DNA of 64,000 nt from Hyphomicrobiales bacterium (GCA_900469965.1 UBZP01000015.1:463806-527805); one strand, 5' to 3'. Shown: positions 31,122-41,452, counted from the stretch's first letter. Notes: generated by a model from the sequence alone, not told the origin. A program made the numbers and translations.

Positions 31122-31152
31122 GAAAATGAAAGACCCGGCGCGAGGCCGGGTC
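31122..31152 (-). terminator. Terminator downstream of icd
   Basis: GACCCGG/CCGGGTC (31132-31152) forms a perfect 7-bp stem with a 7-nt loop, followed on the minus strand by a T-rich tail (TTTCATTTT). It lies 32 bp past the icd stop. Confidence 0.75.
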
Positions 31153-31183
31153 CTTCGGATGCGGTCGACGACGATCGCTTGGA

Positions 31184-32398
31184 TCAGGCCGCCATGGCCT
31201 TCTGCAGGTTCTCGTCGATCTTGTCGAGGAAGCCGGTGGTGGAGAGCCAGGGCTGGTCGGGGCCGATCAGGAGCGCCAGGTCCTTGGTCATGAAACCGGC
31301 CTCGACGGTGTCGACGCAGACCTTTTCCAGCGTGTTGGCGAACTTCGCGAGTTCGGCATTGTTGTCGAGCTTGGCGCGATGGGCGAGGCCGCGCGTCCAG
31401 GCGAAGATCGAGGCGATCGAGTTGGTCGAGGTCTCCTCGCCCTTCTGGTGCTGGCGGTAGTGGCGGGTCACCGTGCCGTGGGCGGCTTCGGCTTCCACCG
31501 TCTGGCCGTCCGGCGTCATCAGCACCGAGGTCATCAGGCCGAGCGAGCCGAAGCCCTGGGCGACGATGTCGGACTGGACGTCGCCGTCGTAGTTCTTGCA
31601 GGCCCAGACATAGCCGCCGGACCACTTCAGCGCAGAGGCCACCATGTCGTCGATCAGGCGGTGCTCGTACCAGATCTTGGCTTCCTTGAACTTCTCGGCG
31701 AACTCCTTGTCGAAGACCTCCTGGAAGATGTCCTTGAAGCGGCCGTCATAGACCTTGAGGATGGTGTTCTTGGTCGAGAGGTAGACCGGCACCTTGCGCT
31801 GCAGGCCGTAGTTGAACGAGGCGCGGGCGAACTCGGTGATCGAATCGTCGAGGTTGTACATGCCCATGGCGACGCCGGCGGACGGCGCGTCGAAGACGTC
31901 GTACTCGATCTCCTTGCCGTCCTCGCCGACGAACTTCATCGTCAGCTTGCCCTTGCCGGGGAACTTGAAGTCGGTGGCGCGGTACTGGTCGCCGAAGGCG
32001 TGGCGGCCGACGATGATCGGCTTGGTCCAGCCGGGCACGAGGCGGGGCACGTTCTTGCAGATGATCGGCTCGCGGAAGATGACGCCGCCGAGGATGTTGC
32101 GGATGGTGCCGTTCGGCGACTTCCACATCTTCTTCAGCTTGAATTCCTCGACGCGGCCCTCGTCCGGGGTGATCGTGGCGCACTTGACGCCGACGCCGTA
32201 CTTCTTGATGGCGTTGGCGGCATCGATCGTCACCTGGTCTTCCGTCGCATCCCGGTTCTCGACGCTGAGATCGTAGTACTTCAGGTCGATGTCGAGGTAG
32301 GGGTGGATCAGCTTGTCCTTGATGAACTGCCAGATGATGCGGGTCATCTCGTCGCCGTCGAGCTCGACGACCGGATTTGCGACCTTGATCTTTGCCAT
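31184..32398 (-). CDS. icd: NADP-dependent isocitrate dehydrogenase
   Basis: This TCA-cycle enzyme oxidises isocitrate to 2-oxoglutarate, generating NADPH. The 404-residue protein is of the eukaryote-like homodimeric type found in rhizobia. The N-terminus reads [21 protein letters not shown], and later come [20 protein letters not shown] and the cofactor-site block [17 protein letters not shown]. That block is followed by [12 protein letters not shown]. The length is typical. It is monocistronic, divergent from the secreted-protein gene at 32676, with its own terminator downstream. Confidence 0.98.
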   Translation of the reverse strand: MAKIKVANPVVELDGDEMTRIIWQFIKDKLIHPYLDIDLKYYDLSVENRDATEDQVTIDAANAIKKYGVGVKCATITPDEGRVEEFKLKKMWKSPNGTIRNILGGVIFREPIICKNVPRLVPGWTKPIIVGRHAFGDQYRATDFKFPGKGKLTMKFVGEDGKEIEYDVFDAPSAGVAMGMYNLDDSITEFARASFNYGLQRKVPVYLSTKNTILKVYDGRFKDIFQEVFDKEFAEKFKEAKIWYEHRLIDDMVASALKWSGGYVWACKNYDGDVQSDIVAQGFGSLGLMTSVLMTPDGQTVEAEAAHGTVTRHYRQHQKGEETSTNSIASIFAWTRGLAHRAKLDNNAELAKFANTLEKVCVDTVEAGFMTKDLALLIGPDQPWLSTTGFLDKIDENLQKAMAA

Positions 32399-32460
32399 GG
32401 AATGCCTCGCTGCCTGATGAGGGCGGATTGCCCCGTTTCGTGAAGGTTGGATCGTGTGCG

Positions 32461-32488
32461 CCTATAGCACCGGATGGCCGGAAGGCAA
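32461..32488 (-). promoter_or_regulatory. Candidate icd promoter
   Basis: On the minus strand TTGCCT and TATAGG are separated by 16 bp, about 65 bp upstream of the icd ATG. The match is fair and the spacing acceptable. Confidence 0.45.
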
Positions 32489-32675
32489 AGGCGAGCGAGG
32501 GCTGGCGGGCGTTATTTTCGCTTTCTCGCAGGCCGGAAATATGGTCGCTGGTGGCCGCGGGGCGGCGCCCGATTCGCTCTGCCAGAATTTGTCCCCATTG
32601 CCGATGTTGTCTTCACGGCGACACGAATCCCTTTCATCGGCCTTCCGGCGCTATCCGCCCGCTCGGGAGAATTCC

Positions 32676-33254
32676 ATGATACGCCTGTGCCTCACCGCCA
32701 CCCTCGTGCTGCTGCCGTCTCTTGCGCTGGCCGCCGATGCCGCCACCCCGGTTCGCGAGATCATGGAGACGGTGACGAAGAACTGGGCCGACGTGGCCGA
32801 GGACGACAGCAATCCGCCGGACTACGTCGATTACTTCAACGACGAGTTCCTGCAGCGGCTCTACAGCAAGGATTTCATCGCGAAGTACCGCGAGGCGGCG
32901 AAATATCCGGCCTACGAGGACGGCGGCTCGCCGTTCGACTACGACGTGATCGCCATGGGGCAGGACGGTTGCTCGATCAACGACCTGAAGATCGAGGCGC
33001 AGCCGCCGGCCGGCGGCGTCACGGTCGTCAAGACGACGTTCGACAACACCCATTGCTTCGGCGAGCGCGAGCCGGACTGGAAGCCAGCCGAGGTCGACTT
33101 CAACGTGGTCGAGGAAGACGGCCGGGCGGTGATCGACGACATCCTGCGGCCGCAGGACGGCGACCCGGGCTCGCTGAAGGCGGAGATGCTGGCGATCGCC
33201 AAGGAGGGCGCCAACCCGACGCCGGCGGAAGGCGCGACCCAGGAGGAACAATAG
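32676..33254 (+). CDS. Secreted protein of unknown function
   Basis: The 192-residue product has a signal peptide (MIRLCLTATLVLLPSLALA, cleavage near ALAA-DA). The mature acidic domain contains two cysteines (GCSIN and HCFGE), which may form a disulfide, and a C-terminal Pro/Glu-rich tail. A helical N-terminal part with NWADVAEDDSNPPDYVDYF resembles DUF3828-like periplasmic proteins, but this is tentative. ATG 32676 follows GGGAGA. It is followed after 3 bp by the PhzF-family gene, so both are likely cotranscribed. Confidence 0.7.
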   Translation: MIRLCLTATLVLLPSLALAADAATPVREIMETVTKNWADVAEDDSNPPDYVDYFNDEFLQRLYSKDFIAKYREAAKYPAYEDGGSPFDYDVIAMGQDGCSINDLKIEAQPPAGGVTVVKTTFDNTHCFGEREPDWKPAEVDFNVVEEDGRAVIDDILRPQDGDPGSLKAEMLAIAKEGANPTPAEGATQEEQ

Positions 33255-33257
33255 GGC

Positions 33258-34052
33258 ATGGCAACAGAACTGACCCTGTACCAGGTGGATGCCTTTGCGG
33301 ACCGGCTCTTCGCGGGCAATCCGGCGGCTGTCCTGATATTGCAGGACTGGCTGCCGGACGCCTTGATGCAGGCGATCGCCATGGAGAACAACCTGGCGGA
33401 AACGGCGTTCGCGCGGGCGGGCGGCGACGGGTACGACCTCAGATGGTTCACCCCCACCTGCGAGGTTGATTTCTGTGGCCATGCGACGCTTGCTGCGGCC
33501 CACGTCCTGCGCCATGAAATGGGCATTTCGGGCGATCTGGCTTTCCAGACGCGCGTCGGGCGGATCGTGGTGACGGGCGATCGCGGACGCTATGTGCTCG
33601 ACCTGCCGCGTTTCGATCCTGAAGAGATTGACGATCCTGCAGGCGCTCTCACGGAGATCTTTCCGGTTCCCCCGCGGGCATTCTTCCGCAATTTCGAAAA
33701 TCTGTTCGCCGAACTGGAGGACGAGACCGCGGTCGGGTCATTTCTGCCCGACCATCCGCGAATCGCAATGCTCGACGCGGGCGGATTGGTCGTTACGGCG
33801 CGTGGTCGCACGGCAGACTTCGTTTCGCGCTATTTTGCCCCGGCGGCCGGGATACCGGAAGATCCGGTGACGGGATCGATCCATGCGACGCTGGTGCCCT
33901 ACTGGGCAAGGGTGCTCGGCAAGAGCAGGCTCTCGGCCTTCCAGGCCTCCGCGCGGGGAGGACGTATCGACTGCGAGCTTGCTGGCCAACGCGTGCTTCT
34001 GTCGGGAAGCGCGGTGACCTATATGAGGGCTGGCATCTTCCTGCCATCGTGA
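33258..34052 (+). CDS. PhzF-family isomerase/epimerase
   Basis: The 264-residue protein matches the PhzF fold. GNPAAV lies near the N-terminus, NNLAETAF contains the catalytic Glu equivalent, RWFTPTCEVDFCGHATLA is the signature strand-turn and RYFAPAAGIPEDPVTGS the second half. Members isomerise small hydrophobic acids; no phenazine genes are nearby, so the substrate is unknown. A good AGGAGGAA site precedes the start. It is coupled to the secreted-protein gene upstream. Confidence 0.9.
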   Translation: MATELTLYQVDAFADRLFAGNPAAVLILQDWLPDALMQAIAMENNLAETAFARAGGDGYDLRWFTPTCEVDFCGHATLAAAHVLRHEMGISGDLAFQTRVGRIVVTGDRGRYVLDLPRFDPEEIDDPAGALTEIFPVPPRAFFRNFENLFAELEDETAVGSFLPDHPRIAMLDAGGLVVTARGRTADFVSRYFAPAAGIPEDPVTGSIHATLVPYWARVLGKSRLSAFQASARGGRIDCELAGQRVLLSGSAVTYMRAGIFLPS

Positions 34053-34137
34053 CCGCCGAGGCGGTGCGCCGTACGCTTCTCATTTTGCGCCAATTGTGCC
34101 AGTGAGGCGCGGACCGACGCGAAGGGTTGACGAAGGC

Positions 34138-34971
34138 ATGGCGGGAACGAACAGCGAGCGAGAACTGATAGCGGAAGGGCCGGCGATCATCCTGGTCCAT
34201 CCGCAACTGGGTGAGAACATCGGCATGGTCGCACGCGCCATGGCGAATTTCGGCCTGGCGGAACTGCGTCTCGTCAATCCGCGCGACGGCTGGCCGAGCG
34301 AGAAGGCGATCTCGGCGGCGAGCAAGGCCGACCACGTGATCACCGCGACGAAGGTGTACCCGTCGCTGGAGGCGGCGGTCGCCGATCTCAACTTCGTCTA
34401 TGCCACGACGGCGCGCGACCGCTACGGCTACAAGGAGGTGCGCTCGCCGGTGGTGGCGGCCGAGACGCTGCGGGCGCGGTTCAGGGCGGGCGAGAAGACC
34501 GGCATCCTGTTCGGGCGCGAACGCACGGGGCTGACCAACGAGGAGATCGCGCTCGCCGACGAACTCGTCACCTTTCCTGTCAACCCCGCCTTCGCCTCGC
34601 TGAACCTTGCCCAGGCCGTCCTGCTGATGAGCTACGAGTGGATGAAGACGGGGGTGGGCTCGCCGGAGGAAACGGCATTTTCGGCGCTGCCGCAGCGGCC
34701 GGCCAAGAAGGACGAGTTGCAGGGGCTGTTCGATCATGTGGAGGAGGCGCTCGACGCGCGCGGCTACTTCCGCCCCGCCGCCAAAAAGCCGAAATTGATC
34801 GAAAACCTGCGCTCGGCGCTGACGCGTCCCTCCTTCACCGGCTCGGAAATCCAGGTCTTGCGCGGCATCGTCTCCTGTCTCGATCGTTTCACCCGCGAGG
34901 CGCCGCGCGGCACGCCCGCGCCCAATCGCACCCGCAACAGAAGGCCGAAAGCCGAACGTGACGACGAATAG
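34138..34971 (+). CDS. trmJ: tRNA (Cm32/Um32) methyltransferase TrmJ-like (SPOUT)
   Basis: The 277-residue protein begins with the SPOUT pattern [23 protein letters not shown], then [11 protein letters not shown]. The knot region has [20 protein letters not shown] and [15 protein letters not shown], characteristic of TrmJ/TrMet(Xm32). The C-terminal extension is basic. It 2'-O-methylates nucleotide 32 in the tRNA anticodon loop using SAM. The ATG at 34138 follows GACGAAGG. Its end overlaps murI by 14 bp. Confidence 0.88.
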   Translation: MAGTNSERELIAEGPAIILVHPQLGENIGMVARAMANFGLAELRLVNPRDGWPSEKAISAASKADHVITATKVYPSLEAAVADLNFVYATTARDRYGYKEVRSPVVAAETLRARFRAGEKTGILFGRERTGLTNEEIALADELVTFPVNPAFASLNLAQAVLLMSYEWMKTGVGSPEETAFSALPQRPAKKDELQGLFDHVEEALDARGYFRPAAKKPKLIENLRSALTRPSFTGSEIQVLRGIVSCLDRFTREAPRGTPAPNRTRNRRPKAERDDE

Positions 34972-35761
34972 CGCCAAACCCGTTCTCGTGTTCGACAGCG
35001 GCATCGGCGGGCTGACGGTGCTGCGCGAGGCCCGCGTGATGATGCCGGAGCGGCACTTCACCTATGTCGCCGACGACGCCGGCTTTCCCTATGGCGGCTG
35101 GGAGGAGGGCGCGCTGAAGGCGCGGATCGTCGCCCTGTTCGACCGGCTTCTGGCCGAGCACGATCCCGAAGTCTGCATCATCGCCTGTAACACCGCCTTC
35201 ACGCTCGTCGGCGCCGATCTGCGGGCGACGTTCCCGCAGATGCGCTTCGTCGGCACCGTGCCGGCGATCAAGCCGGCCGCGGAGCGCACGCGCTCGGGGC
35301 TGGTCTCGGTGCTGGCGACGCCGGGCACGGTGAAGCGGGCCTATACGCGCGACCTGATCCAGTCGTTTGCCAGCCAGTGCCATGTGCGGCTCGTCGGCTC
35401 GGAAAACCTGGCGCGGATGGCGGAGGCCTATATCCGCGGCGAGAGCCTGTCGGACGACGACGTGCGGGCGGAGATCGCCCAGTGCTTCCTGGAGCAGGAC
35501 GGCAGGAAGACCGACATCGTCGTGCTCGCCTGCACGCACTATCCCTTCATGGCCAACCTGTTCCGCAGGCTGGCGCCCTGGCCGGTCGACTGGCTCGACC
35601 CGGCGGAGGCGATCGCCCGCCAGGCCCGGCGGCTCGTGCCGGCGCTCGACGGCACCGCGCTCGATGGATTTGCAACGGGCGAGGACATCGCCATCTTCAC
35701 CTCCGGCAAACCCGATTTCGCCACGCGGCGGCTGATGCAGGGTTTCGGGCTCAGGGTGTAG
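34958..35761 (+). CDS. murI: Glutamate racemase
   Basis: MurI provides D-glutamate for peptidoglycan. The 267-residue protein has [25 protein letters not shown], the first catalytic Cys in [13 protein letters not shown] and the second in [10 protein letters not shown]. The usual CNTAS/T motif reads CNTAF here, a conservative change outside the catalytic Cys. The start is the GTG at 34958, which overlaps the end of trmJ by 14 bp and gives the expected N-terminus. Confidence 0.95.
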   Translation: MTTNSAKPVLVFDSGIGGLTVLREARVMMPERHFTYVADDAGFPYGGWEEGALKARIVALFDRLLAEHDPEVCIIACNTAFTLVGADLRATFPQMRFVGTVPAIKPAAERTRSGLVSVLATPGTVKRAYTRDLIQSFASQCHVRLVGSENLARMAEAYIRGESLSDDDVRAEIAQCFLEQDGRKTDIVVLACTHYPFMANLFRRLAPWPVDWLDPAEAIARQARRLVPALDGTALDGFATGEDIAIFTSGKPDFATRRLMQGFGLRV

Positions 35762-35912
35762 CGCCCGTATCACAGTCGCGCGCGGCCGCAGCAGCTTCCT
35801 GTGGGTTTCTTCTTTTCCAGCCCCCGCACGGGCTGCCTTTCGTGCTAGGTCTCGCCCTTATTTCCCGGCACTCTGCGGCCGGACGAATCGATTGGTTGGG
35901 CACGAGGATCGC

Positions 35913-37427
35913 ATGAAGGTCGGCATCGACATGGGAACGGCGCAGGGCGGCGCGCCGGCCACGCTCGATATCGAGGAACTGCTGGCCACCCGTCTTCTCG
36001 TCCAGGGCAATTCCGGCTCGGGCAAGTCGCACCTGCTGCGGCGGCTGCTCGAGCAGTCGGCGCCCTGGGTGCAGCAGTGCATCATCGATCCGGAGGGCGA
36101 CTTCGTCACGCTCGCCGACAAGTTCGGCCATGTCGTCGTCGAGGGCGAGCGCACCGACGCCGAACTCGTCGGGATCGCGACCCGCATCCGCCAGCACCGC
36201 GTCTCCTGCGTGCTTTCGCTCGAGGGGCTGGAGGTCGAGCAGCAGATGCGCACGGCCGGCATCTTCCTCAACGCGATGTTCGACGCCGACCGGGACTACT
36301 GGTATCCGGTGCTCGTCGTCGTCGACGAGGCGCAGATGTTCGCGCCCTCGGTGGGCGGCGATGTCGGCGAGGAGGTACGCAAGCTCTCGCTCGGCGCCAT
36401 GACCAACCTGATGTGCCGCGGGCGAAAGCGCGGGCTTGCCGGCGTGATCGCCACCCAGCGGCTCGCCAAGCTCGCCAAGAACGTCGCGGCCGAGGCCTCG
36501 AACTTCCTGATGGGCCGAACCTTCCTCGACATCGACATGGCGCGCGCCGCCGACCTGCTCGGCATGGACCGACGGCAGGCGGAGATGTTCCGCGACCTGA
36601 AGCGCGGCTCCTTCGTGGCGCTCGGTCCGGCGCTGTCGCGGCGGCCGCTGTCGGTGACGATCGGCGCCGTCGAGACCTCGGCGCGCTCGACGAGCCCCAG
36701 GCTGATGCCGCTGCCGGAGGCGCCGCAGGACGTCGAGGACCTGATCTTCACGCCGGATCCGGAGGAGTTCACGCGGCCGCTCGTCCGCCGCGTCGCCCCG
36801 CAGCCGCGCCCGACCACCGACATCCTCGCCGAACTGTCGCGCGCGCGGCCGGAACCCGTCGCCGCCGAGCCGGCGCGGCCGGCAGCGCCGGAAATGCCGG
36901 CGGAGGAGCGCGAGGCGCTGCTCGACCACGTGCTCTCCGAAATCCTCGACAATCCGGGCGCGGCCTTCCGCCCGGATGCGGAACTGTTCCAGGATTTTCT
37001 CGTCCGCTGCCGCATCCGCCGCGTGCCCGGCGCGCCGCTGTCGCTGCCGGCCTTCCGCCGCAAGATGGCGGTCGCCCGGTCCGGCGTCGATGCCGAGACG
37101 GCCGCGACCGAGGCCTGGGCGACCGCGCTCGAGCTGTCGCGGCAGGTGAGCGAGGACCTGCAGGCCGTCTTCCTGCTGGTGGCGCAATCGGCCGTTCGCG
37201 GACTGCCGTGCCCGTCGGATGCGATGATCGCACGCGCCTATGGCACGCATTCCGCCCGCCGCGCGCGGCGCCTGCTCGGCTATTTCGAGGAACAGGGGCT
37301 GATCGTGGTGCACAGCGACGCGGCCGGGCTGAGGATCGTCGCCTTCCCGGATCTGGCCTGCGAGACCGCGCCCGGCGACGCCAACGGGCCGGACCTGACC
37401 GAGACGCTGCGGCCGGCAGCGGAATAG
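35913..37427 (+). CDS. HerA/DUF87-family ATPase
   Basis: The 504-residue protein has a Walker A motif, QGNSGSGKSHLL, at about residues 31-42, an IIDPEGDFVTLAD segment, a Walker B VLVVVDEAQMFAP and the sensor/arginine region GVIATQRLAKLAKNV. This matches HerA/VirB4-like DNA-translocase ATPases, often annotated as ATP-binding DUF87. After about residue 260 the sequence is Pro/Ala-rich and then helical, with a possible winged-helix C-terminus (SARRARRLLGYFEEQGLIVV). No NurA nuclease partner is encoded next to it. The start at 35913 is preferred to 35892 because the family begins near MKVGIDMG. Confidence 0.8.
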   Translation: MKVGIDMGTAQGGAPATLDIEELLATRLLVQGNSGSGKSHLLRRLLEQSAPWVQQCIIDPEGDFVTLADKFGHVVVEGERTDAELVGIATRIRQHRVSCVLSLEGLEVEQQMRTAGIFLNAMFDADRDYWYPVLVVVDEAQMFAPSVGGDVGEEVRKLSLGAMTNLMCRGRKRGLAGVIATQRLAKLAKNVAAEASNFLMGRTFLDIDMARAADLLGMDRRQAEMFRDLKRGSFVALGPALSRRPLSVTIGAVETSARSTSPRLMPLPEAPQDVEDLIFTPDPEEFTRPLVRRVAPQPRPTTDILAELSRARPEPVAAEPARPAAPEMPAEEREALLDHVLSEILDNPGAAFRPDAELFQDFLVRCRIRRVPGAPLSLPAFRRKMAVARSGVDAETAATEAWATALELSRQVSEDLQAVFLLVAQSAVRGLPCPSDAMIARAYGTHSARRARRLLGYFEEQGLIVVHSDAAGLRIVAFPDLACETAPGDANGPDLTETLRPAAE

Positions 37428-37472
37428 GCGCACCCGGCCTGGCTCCACAAGGCCCGCGCGGCAAAGCCCCGC

Positions 37473-38531
37473 TCAGCGGGTGGGAGGCCTTCCTTCGCCC
37501 GGCAGAAGCCGCTGCGTTTCCAGAAGATACTCGTTGGAATAGTCGGTCCTGATCTCGATCCAGACCGGAAGGTGATCGGACATCTCGTGCGTTCGCCAGG
37601 CGCGGTAGGCCCTGGGCCAGTCCGCGTCGGGTTCGCCGCCGTCCGGTTCGCCATCGGTGGGTGCGACGCTGCGGTAGCCCTCGGCTTCGGCGTCGGTGAA
37701 GACGGCATCCTGCCAGCGGAGCACGCCATGGCCGACGAGGTTCGTCTCGTTGTGCGGGCCGGTGAAGGCGATCTGGTCGTAGTGCCTGTTGCCCGAAAGC
37801 GTCGTCGGGCCGAGCGGCACGGCCTTGAAGCCGTTGTTCACGAGCGCCTGCATGCCGGCATCGCCGGGATCCTCGATGTTCATGTCGCCGAGCATGACAT
37901 GGACCTCGTCCGCCTCCTTCGCCCGCTTGGCGAGCGCGGTCGCGATCACCCGGATCTCATCCTCGCGCAAGGGGCGATTGGCCTGCTCCTCGAACACGAT
38001 ATGCGCCGAGCAGAGCGTGAACTTGAACCACCCGGCCTGGAAGGAGGCGAAGAACGGGGTGCGGCCGATCTGCTCATCGCCGGGCAGGGCACCCTTCGGC
38101 AGCACCAGTTCGCCGATCAGGTGGCGGAAGGAGACCTTGCGCCGGTCAAAGAGAAAGGCCATGCGCTCGTTGTTGCCGCGCCCGGGGCCGGAACTGTCGT
38201 TGACGAAGAAATCCCAGTTCGGGCCGAGGAGCCGGACCAGCCGCTCCACGGCCTTGATGTCCTTGACCTCCTGGACGGCGCAGATGTCGAAGTGATCGAT
38301 GATTTCGGCGATGTAGTGATAGCTCTCCGGCAGGCGGAGGCGGCCTCCGTCGAAATGGCGGATGTTCCACGAGCCGATGATCAGCGTGTCGGGCTGCCGC
38401 TTCGAGGTGATCTCCCCGTTCAGGAGCGCGCGCAGCCGCAGGAGACGGGCGGCGATCCAGCCCGCCTGGCCGGGCGAGGCCTCGCCGCGCGGATAGAGGC
38501 TTTCGTTGCGAAGCATCTGATAGAATGCCAT
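37473..38531 (-). CDS. Endonuclease/exonuclease/phosphatase (EEP) family protein
   Basis: The 352-residue protein carries the EEP fold signatures: IIGSWNIRHFDGG, ICAVQEVKD (catalytic Glu), GDMNIEDPGD and a C-terminal SDHLPVWIEI (catalytic Asp-His). No signal peptide or transmembrane segment is present. Substrates in the family include DNA, inositol phosphates and phospholipids; none can be assigned. A perfect AGGAGGAT ribosome-binding site precedes ATG 38531. It is convergent with the HerA-like gene. Confidence 0.85.
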   Translation of the reverse strand: MAFYQMLRNESLYPRGEASPGQAGWIAARLLRLRALLNGEITSKRQPDTLIIGSWNIRHFDGGRLRLPESYHYIAEIIDHFDICAVQEVKDIKAVERLVRLLGPNWDFFVNDSSGPGRGNNERMAFLFDRRKVSFRHLIGELVLPKGALPGDEQIGRTPFFASFQAGWFKFTLCSAHIVFEEQANRPLREDEIRVIATALAKRAKEADEVHVMLGDMNIEDPGDAGMQALVNNGFKAVPLGPTTLSGNRHYDQIAFTGPHNETNLVGHGVLRWQDAVFTDAEAEGYRSVAPTDGEPDGGEPDADWPRAYRAWRTHEMSDHLPVWIEIRTDYSNEYLLETQRLLPGEGRPPTR

Positions 38532-38689
38532 TTCAATCCTCCTGCGCGGGTCGTTCGGTACGGGGCGGCTGATGGCGTTGGATTGTCGCGACATGAATGG
38601 ATGTCCGTGGTCGACTATACCATGAGTTGTGCCGCCATTCCATTGGCCGGAAGGGGTACGGAGCGAGGCTTCACAGGCGGACAAAGACG

Positions 38690-38718
38690 TTGACTTCACC
38701 GGCGATAGCGGCTAGAGA
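38690..38718 (+). promoter_or_regulatory. Candidate rpsD promoter
   Basis: TTGACT (38690-38695) and TAGAGA (38713-38718) are 17 bp apart. The -35 box is near consensus, the -10 box less so. It would give a leader of about 165 nt before rpsD. Confidence 0.5.
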
Positions 38719-38846
38719 CCCGCCAACGCCGGGCAGAGATGTCCGGTGTTTCATTTGACATGTCCCGTGGTTTCTCCGGTCGCGTATCGTGAGAAATCTG
38801 TCAGAAAGCCGAAAACGGCATTCAGAGGAGGGCGTGTTTCCTTGAT

Positions 38847-38866
38847 CCGGTCTGGTAACGGACCGG
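38847..38866 (+). promoter_or_regulatory. Hairpin in the rpsD leader
   Basis: CCGGTC (38847-38852) pairs with GACCGG (38861-38866) around an 8-nt loop, ending 24 nt before the rpsD ATG. Ribosomal protein genes are often autoregulated through leader structures, but no known S4-binding fold was recognised. Confidence 0.3.
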
Positions 38867-38890
38867 TGTAACTGTTTGAAAGGAAATGCG

Positions 38891-39508
38891 ATGAGCAAGC
38901 GCGCTGCATCGAAGTACAAGATCGACCGCCGCATGGGCGAAAACATCTGGGGTCGCCCGAAGTCCCCGGTCAACCGCCGCGAATACGGCCCGGGCCAGCA
39001 CGGCCAGCGCCGCAAGTCCAAGCTCTCCGACTTCGGCGTGCAGCTGCGCGCCAAGCAGAAGCTGAAGGGCTACTACGGCGACCTGCGCGAAAAGCAGTTC
39101 CGCTCGATCTACGACGAAGCCAACCGCCGCAAGGGCGACACGTCGGAGAACCTGATCGGCCTGCTGGAATCGCGCCTCGACGCGATCGTCTACCGCGCCA
39201 AGTTCGTTCCGACGGTCTTCGCTGCCCGCCAGTTCGTCAACCACGGCCACGTCAAGGTCAACGGCGTCCGCGTCAACATCGGTTCCTACCGCTGCAAGGC
39301 CGGCGACGTCATCGAAGTCCGCGAGAAGTCCAAGCAGCTCGTTTCCGTCCTGGAATCGGTTCAGCTCGCCGAGCGTGACGTTCCGGACTACATCGAAGTC
39401 GACCACAACAAGATGGTCGCCACCTTCGCACGCGTTCCCGGCCTGTCCGACGTCCCGTACCCGGTCGTCATGGAGCCGAACCTGGTCGTCGAATTCTATT
39501 CGCGTTGA
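38891..39508 (+). CDS. rpsD: 30S ribosomal protein S4
   Basis: S4 is a primary 16S rRNA-binding protein that nucleates small-subunit assembly. The 205-residue protein starts [20 protein letters not shown], continues with [22 protein letters not shown] and has the S4 RNA-binding motif [26 protein letters not shown]. Codon use is strongly biased, as expected for a highly expressed gene. GAAAGGAAATGCG precedes the ATG at 38891; the frame starting at 38876 includes leader sequence. A strong terminator follows. Confidence 0.98.
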   Translation: MSKRAASKYKIDRRMGENIWGRPKSPVNRREYGPGQHGQRRKSKLSDFGVQLRAKQKLKGYYGDLREKQFRSIYDEANRRKGDTSENLIGLLESRLDAIVYRAKFVPTVFAARQFVNHGHVKVNGVRVNIGSYRCKAGDVIEVREKSKQLVSVLESVQLAERDVPDYIEVDHNKMVATFARVPGLSDVPYPVVMEPNLVVEFYSR

Positions 39509-39533
39509 TTTCAACGCGACGCTGACCATTGCG

Positions 39534-39561
39534 AAAGCCGCCCCGAAACGGGCGGCTTTTT
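39534..39561 (+). terminator. Rho-independent terminator after rpsD
   Basis: AAAGCCGCCC pairs with GGGCGGCTTT (10 bp), followed by further T residues. It lies 26 bp past the rpsD stop and separates it from glsA. Confidence 0.85.
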
Positions 39562-39594
39562 CGTCTTTAGGGATCTCTTGCCGGAGGATCGCCG

Positions 39595-40524
39595 ATGCCC
39601 GACCTGCAGACGATCGTGGCCGATATACACAGGGAACTCTCGCCGCGGTTCGGCGAGGGGCGGCTGCCCGACTACATCCCGCAGCTGGCGCGGGTGGCGC
39701 CCGACCGGTTCGGCCTGGCCGTCGTGACCGTGGACGGCGGCGTCCATCTGGCCGGCGATGCGGACGTCGCCTTTTCCATCCAGAGCATCTCGAAGGTCTT
39801 CACGCTGACGATCGCGCTCGGCAAGCATGGCGATGCGATCTGGAAGCGGGTGGGGCGCGAGCCCTCCGGCTCGGCCTTCAACTCGATCGTCCAGCTCGAG
39901 CGGGAGGCGGGAATTCCGCGCAACCCCTTCATCAATGCCGGGGCGATCGCGATCAGCGACCTCCTGCTCGCCGGCCATCCGCCGAAGGAGGCGATCGGCG
40001 AGATCCTGCGCTTCGTCCGCTACCTGGCCGACGAGGAGGAGATCGTCATCGACCACGAGGTCGCCCGTTCGGAAGCCGCGACGGGCTTCAGGAACGCCGC
40101 GCTCGCCAATTTCATGCGCTCGTTCGACCGGCTGATCCATCCGGTCGATCATGTGCTGGGCGTCTATTTCCACCAGTGCGCGATCGCCATGAGCTGCCGC
40201 CAGCTGGCGAGGGCAGGGCTCTTTCTCGCCGCCGGCGGGACCAACCCGCTGACCGGCCACCGCGTCGTCTCCGCGCAGCGGGCGCGGCGCATCAATGCGC
40301 TGATGCTGACCTGCGGGCACTATGACGGTTCGGGCGACTTCGCCTATCACGTCGGCCTGCCGGGCAAGAGCGGCGTCGGCGGCGGCATCCTGGCGATCGC
40401 CCCCGGAAAGGCGTCGATCGCCGTCTGGTCGCCCGGGCTCAACGAGGTCGGCAACTCGGCGCTCGGCACGATCGCGCTGGAAATGCTGGCGGCCCGCACC
40501 GGCTGGTCGGTTTTTGGCGCTTGA
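39595..40524 (+). CDS. glsA: Glutaminase
   Basis: The enzyme hydrolyses glutamine to glutamate and ammonia. The 309-residue protein belongs to the beta-lactamase-fold glutaminases: the SxxK nucleophile motif lies in [12 protein letters not shown], followed by [21 protein letters not shown] and [12 protein letters not shown]. The length is typical. CCGGAGGAT precedes ATG 39595. It follows rpsD but has its own upstream region after the terminator; ttcA begins 55 bp downstream on the same strand. Confidence 0.95.
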   Translation: MPDLQTIVADIHRELSPRFGEGRLPDYIPQLARVAPDRFGLAVVTVDGGVHLAGDADVAFSIQSISKVFTLTIALGKHGDAIWKRVGREPSGSAFNSIVQLEREAGIPRNPFINAGAIAISDLLLAGHPPKEAIGEILRFVRYLADEEEIVIDHEVARSEAATGFRNAALANFMRSFDRLIHPVDHVLGVYFHQCAIAMSCRQLARAGLFLAAGGTNPLTGHRVVSAQRARRINALMLTCGHYDGSGDFAYHVGLPGKSGVGGGILAIAPGKASIAVWSPGLNEVGNSALGTIALEMLAARTGWSVFGA

Positions 40525-40579
40525 TTGTGGCGGCCGTTCGGGGCATTGCAACCCGGACGAATTGAATACGGACGCTCTG

Positions 40580-41452
40580 ATGACGCTTGCGCTCAAGATC
40601 GACGACGATGCCGAAGACGGCGGCCACCGGCATCCGCTGTTCGCCGGCGCCCCGCAGTCGGTCTCCTTCAACAAGCTGCGCAAGCGGCTCCTGCGGCAGG
40701 TCCGGCAGGCGATCGAAGACTTCGCCATGCTGAAGGGGCAGAAGCGCTGGCTGGTGGGCGTCTCGGGCGGCAAGGACAGCTACGGGCTGCTGGCGCTGCT
40801 TATGGACCTGAAGTGGCGCGGCCTGCTGCCGGTGGACCTGATCGCCTGCAACCTCGACCAGGGCCAGCCGAACTTTCCGAAGCACATCCTGCCGGAATAC
40901 CTGTCCTCGATCGGGGTGAGCCACCGCATCGAGTATCGGGACACCTATTCGGTGGTGAAGGAGAAGGTGCCGGAGGGGGCGACCTACTGCTCGCTCTGCT
41001 CGCGGCTGAGGCGCGGCAATCTCTACCGGATCGCCCGCGAGGAGGGCTGTGACGCCCTGGTGCTCGGGCACCATCGCGAGGACATGCTCGAGACGTTCTT
41101 CATGAACTTCTTCCATGGCGGGCGGCTCGCCTCCATGCCGGCGAAGCTCCTGAACGACGACGGCGACCTGATGGTGCTGCGCCCGCTCGCCTATGCGGCC
41201 GAGGACGACCTTGCGAGGTTCGCCACCGCCATGCGGTTTCCGATCATCCCCTGCGACCTGTGCGGCTCGCAGGACGGCCTGCAGCGTAACGCGATGAAGG
41301 CGATGCTCGCCGACATCGAGGCGCGCATGCCCGGCCGCAAGGACACGATGCTGCGGGCGCTTGCGCATGTGAACCCGTCGCACCTGCTCGATCCCGCGCT
41401 CTTCGATTTCTCCTCCCTGACGACGGTAGCTTCAAATGACGACCAGCTTTGA
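40580..41452 (+). CDS. ttcA: tRNA 2-thiocytidine(32) synthetase TtcA
   Basis: TtcA thiolates cytidine 32 of several tRNAs using an oxygen-sensitive [4Fe-4S] cluster. The PP-loop reads [13 protein letters not shown], and the two-Cys motif lies in [15 protein letters not shown] further cysteine pair is in [14 protein letters not shown]. The 290-residue length is normal. ATG 40580 has only a weak GGACG upstream. Its 3' end overlaps the broken inositol-phosphatase-like gene by 17 bp, implying they formed a coupled pair. Confidence 0.93.
   Translation: MTLALKIDDDAEDGGHRHPLFAGAPQSVSFNKLRKRLLRQVRQAIEDFAMLKGQKRWLVGVSGGKDSYGLLALLMDLKWRGLLPVDLIACNLDQGQPNFPKHILPEYLSSIGVSHRIEYRDTYSVVKEKVPEGATYCSLCSRLRRGNLYRIAREEGCDALVLGHHREDMLETFFMNFFHGGRLASMPAKLLNDDGDLMVLRPLAYAAEDDLARFATAMRFPIIPCDLCGSQDGLQRNAMKAMLADIEARMPGRKDTMLRALAHVNPSHLLDPALFDFSSLTTVASNDDQL

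Noticed and set aside
31132-31152. Hairpin as a further MarR operator
   Set aside because: It lacks the TATATA core and is followed by a T-rich tail on the minus strand, so it is the icd terminator.
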